DNA of 64,000 bases from Protula sp. h YS-2021 (lineage: Eukaryota; Annelida; Polychaeta; Sabellida; Serpulidae): assembly GCA_949752745.1 (NCBI GenBank), contig OX457027.1, positions 14,291,556 to 14,355,555 on the forward strand, given 5' to 3'. The notes under the pieces are model-generated. The model was given only the letters and a program-made list of their open reading frames with translations, ran no database searches and was not told the DNA's origin. Position 1 is the stretch's first letter. The number at the start of each line of letters is the position of its first letter. Of this stretch, positions 61,261-64,000 are shown piece after piece. Both the position numbers and the translations under genes were made by a program.

Positions 61261-61830
61261 CTCATAGACATGGACGTGACTCGAAAGCAATAGACCCTTC
61301 GCAATCAAGCCACAGCCTCCACCCCCATTTACGTGGAAAGATTTGAAGCAAGTGGAACGGGCATACTTTTGACCAAGCGCATACGACATATCCCAAACAC
61401 CACTCACCTCGCGTGCGTGCTACAATGACACTGAAGCAATATATCATGTCCTTACCCCACCCACCCCTTGCCATACTTGTATACACACGAATCTGGCTTA
61501 AAAGCAATAACCATGCCTTCCCCCTGCCCCCCCCCCTATCCCGACATCCGTCTTTATGTCCTTCCACCACCCCCCTCCCCTAACTACACTTGTATACTCT
61601 CAATTCTGGCTCAAAAAAATAACCATGGTCCCCCCTCCCACGCCCCACCACCCTACCCTGGTATACCCCATCAGACATGCTCTGAAGCAACACGCCATGC
61701 CCCCCCCCCACTCCCTCCCCCCCCCCCAAACGACTGCCCGCCATCCCGGTGTACCCATAAGCCGGGCTTTGAAGCAGCACCCCTGCTACCGTACCCCCCG
61801 CCCCCCACCCCCCGACATCGGTCTATACTC
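61261..61830 (-). repeat. Degenerate left fringe of the PH exon-end array
   Basis: Recognisable but decayed copies of the array unit occur near 61261, 61404, 61484, 61596, 61668 and 61755 (for example ACACGAATCTGGCTTAAAAG and AAGCCGGGCTTTGAAGCAGC on the + strand). Spacing is irregular and C-rich filler separates them. Most have lost the donor GTGAGT on the - strand. Confidence 0.7.
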
Positions 61831-64000
61831 ACGAGCCTGGCCTTGAAGCAGTACAGCATGCCTCCCCGCTCCCCCCCCCCCCCATCCTGCGATACTCACG
61901 AGCCTGGCCTTGAAGGAGTGCAGCATGCCTCCCCCCCCCCCTCCCCTGCGATACTCACGAGCCTGGCCTTGAAGCAGTACAGCATGCCTCCTTCCCTCCC
62001 CGCTCCCCCCCCCCCCCCCATCCTGCGATACTCACGAGCCTGGCCTTGAAGTAGTACAGCATGCCTCCTTCCCTCCCCGCTCCCCCGCCCCCCCCCCCCA
62101 TCCTGCTGTACTCACGAGCCTGGCCTTGAAGCAGTACAGCATGCCTCCTTCCCTCCCCGCTCCCCCTCCCCCCTCCCATCCTGCTGTACTCACGAGCCTG
62201 GCCTTGAAGCAGTACAGCATGCCTCCTTCCCTCCCCGCTCCCCCGCCCCCTCCCCCATCCTGCTGTACTCACGAGCCTGGCCTTGAAGCAGTACAGCATG
62301 CCTCCTTCTCTCCCCGCTCCCCCGCCCCCCCTCCATCCTGCGATACTCACGAGCCTGGCCTTGAAGCAGTACAGCATGCCTCCTCGCCCCCCCCCCCCAT
62401 CCTGCTGTACTCACGGGCCTGGCCTTGAAGCAGTACAGCATGCCTCCCCGCTCCCCCCCCCCCCATCCTGCGATACTCACGAGCCTGGCCTTGAAGCAGT
62501 ACAGCATGCCTCCTTCTCTCCCCGCTCCCCCGCCCCCCCTCCATCCTGCGATACTCACGAGCCTGGCCTTGAAGCAGTACAGCATGCCTCCTCGCCCCCC
62601 CCCCCCATCCTGCTGTACTCACGGGCCTGGCCTTGAAGCAGTACAGCATGCCTCCCCGCTCCCCCCCCCCATTATGCGATACTCACGAGCCTGGCCTTGA
62701 AGCAGTACAGCATGCCTCCTTCCCTCCCCGCTCCCCCGCCCCCTCCCCCATCCTGCTGTACTCACGAGCCTGGCCTTGAAGCAGTACAGCATGCCTCCTT
62801 CTCTCCCCGCTCCCCCGCCCCCCCTCCATCCTGCGATACTCACGAGCCTGGCCTTGAAGCAGTACAGCATGCCTCCTCGCCCCCCCCCCCATCCTGCTGT
62901 ACTCACGGGCCTGGCCTTGAAGCAGTACAGCATGCCTCCCCGCTCCCCCCCCCCATCCTGCGATACTCACGAGCCTGGCCTTGAAGCAGTACAGCATGCC
63001 TCCTTCCCTCCCCGCTCCCCCGCCCCCCTCCCCCATCCTGCTGTACTCACGAGCCTGGCCTTGAAGCAGTACAGCATGCCTCCTTCTCTCCCCGCTCCCC
63101 CGCCCCCCCTCCATCCTGCGATACTCACGAGCCTGGCCTTGAAGCAGTACAGCATGCCTCCTCGCCCCCCCCCCCCCATCCTGCTGTACTCACGAGCCTG
63201 GCCTTGAAGCAGTACAGCATGCCTCCTTCCCTCCCCGCTCCCCCGCCGCCCCATTATGCGATACTCACGAGCCTGGCCTTGAAGCAGTACAGCATGCCTC
63301 CTTCCCTCCCCGCTCCCCCGCCCCCCCCCCATCCTGCTGTACTCATGAGCCTGGCCTTGAAGCAGTATAGCATGCCTCCTTCCCTCCCCGCTCCCCCGCC
63401 CCCCCCCCCCCCATCCTGTTGTACTCACGAGCCTGGCCTTGAAGTAGTACAGCATGCCTCCCCGCTCCCCCCCCCCCCATCCTGCGATACTCACGAGCCT
63501 GGCCTTGAAGCAGTACAGCATGCCTCCTTCTCTCCCCGCTCCCCCGCCCCCCCCCCCCATCCTGCGATACTCACGAGCCTGGCCTTGAAGCAGTACAGCA
63601 TGCCTCCTTCCCTCCGCGCTCCCCCCGCCCCCTCCCCCATCCTGCCGTACTCACGAGCCTGGCCTTGAAGCAGTACAGCATGCATCCTTCCCTCCCCGCT
63701 CCCCCGCCCCCCTCCCCCATCCTGCTCTTCTCACGAGCCTGGCCTTGAAGCAGTACAGCATGCCTCCTTCCCTCCCCGCTCCCCCGTCCCCCCCCCCCCT
63801 CCATCCTGCGATACTCACGAGCCTGGCCTTGAAGCAGTACAGCATGCCTCCTTCCCCTCCCCGCTCCCCCGCCCCCCTCCCCCACCTGCCGTACCTCACG
63901 AGCCTGGCCTTGAAGCAGTACAGCATGCCTCCTTCCCTCCCCGCTCCCCCGCCCCCCTCCCCCACCTGCCGTACTCACGAGCCTGGCCTTGAAGCAGTAC
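61831..64000 (-). repeat. PH exon-end/splice-donor array, ~30 copies, continues past the window
   Basis: On the - strand each 64-83-bp unit reads GGAGGCATGCTGTACTGCTT, CAAGGCCAGGCTC, then GTGAGTA and a G-rich filler. The first part encodes EGGMLYCFKARL, which fits the early strands of a PH domain ('..L.GGMLYCFK..'), and ends in phase 0 at a near-perfect GTGAGTA donor. That phase matches the penultimate PH exon. So each unit is a copy of an exon end with its 5' splice site plus intron. Unit length varies through the G-rich filler. No pyrimidine-rich acceptor is seen inside units; the exon's true start and the rest of the gene lie to the right of the window. Frames on the + strand (LKQYSMPPSLPAPPPP-like) are shadows. 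Confidence 0.85.

Noticed and set aside
62126..63668. Proline-rich + strand frames (LKQYSMPPSLPAPPPP-like)
   Set aside because: They are the complement of the PH exon-end array; frames shift between units and the meaningful strand is minus.

Overview
The window is animal nuclear DNA: AT-rich, mostly non-coding, with genes split by introns and a very high load of tandem and dispersed repeats. The best organism clues are a SHOX-type paired-like homeobox gene, Tc1 and Tigger remnants, a tRNA-derived SINE, and two elements built like the tandem-core 'pearl' (Helentron-like) elements known from bivalves. A mollusc, or another lophotrochozoan, is the best guess. That is an inference, not a proof.

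Two protein-coding genes can be supported. (1) A complete SHOX-family gene lies on the + strand at 25955-45152. It has four coding exons whose splice phases all fit and it encodes 389 residues: an N-terminal exon with an octapeptide/eh1-like motif, a Q50 homeodomain split over two exons, a SHOX signature (CRVAPYVNM) and a C-terminal OAR motif. Intron 1 is almost 17 kb. (2) The 3' part of a PH-domain gene lies on the - strand. Its last exon (59808 down to 59076) and the previous exon (60796 down to 60657) join in phase to complete the C-terminal helix of a PH domain. The exon before that appears only as an array of about 30 tandem copies of its last ~30 bases plus splice donor and intron start, filling 61.8-64.0 kb and leaving the window. 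The two genes converge, about 14 kb apart.

Layout. 0-0.9 kb: a Tc1 deletion derivative. 0.9-12.5 kb: AT-rich, no gene, with (AT)n tracts and minisatellites. 12.8-13.5 kb: a Tigger/pogo deletion derivative. 14-25 kb: many minisatellites, poly(C)/poly(G) runs and a LINE reverse-transcriptase tail. 25.9-45.2 kb: the SHOX gene; its first intron holds a long-inverted-repeat element, an antisense broken LINE, a SINE and several minisatellites. 45-59 kb: satellites, two pearl-like elements, and a hairpin-rich array resembling Tigger ends. 59-64 kb: the PH-domain gene and its exon-end array.

The most unusual theme is that in both genes a 5' splice site, with the end of its exon, has been tandemly duplicated with downstream intron DNA: three copies of a 70-bp unit in the SHOX gene and about 30 copies of a 64-83-bp unit in the PH gene. 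This turns one donor site into a row of equivalent donors. Coordinates of weak minisatellites are approximate because they were read by eye.
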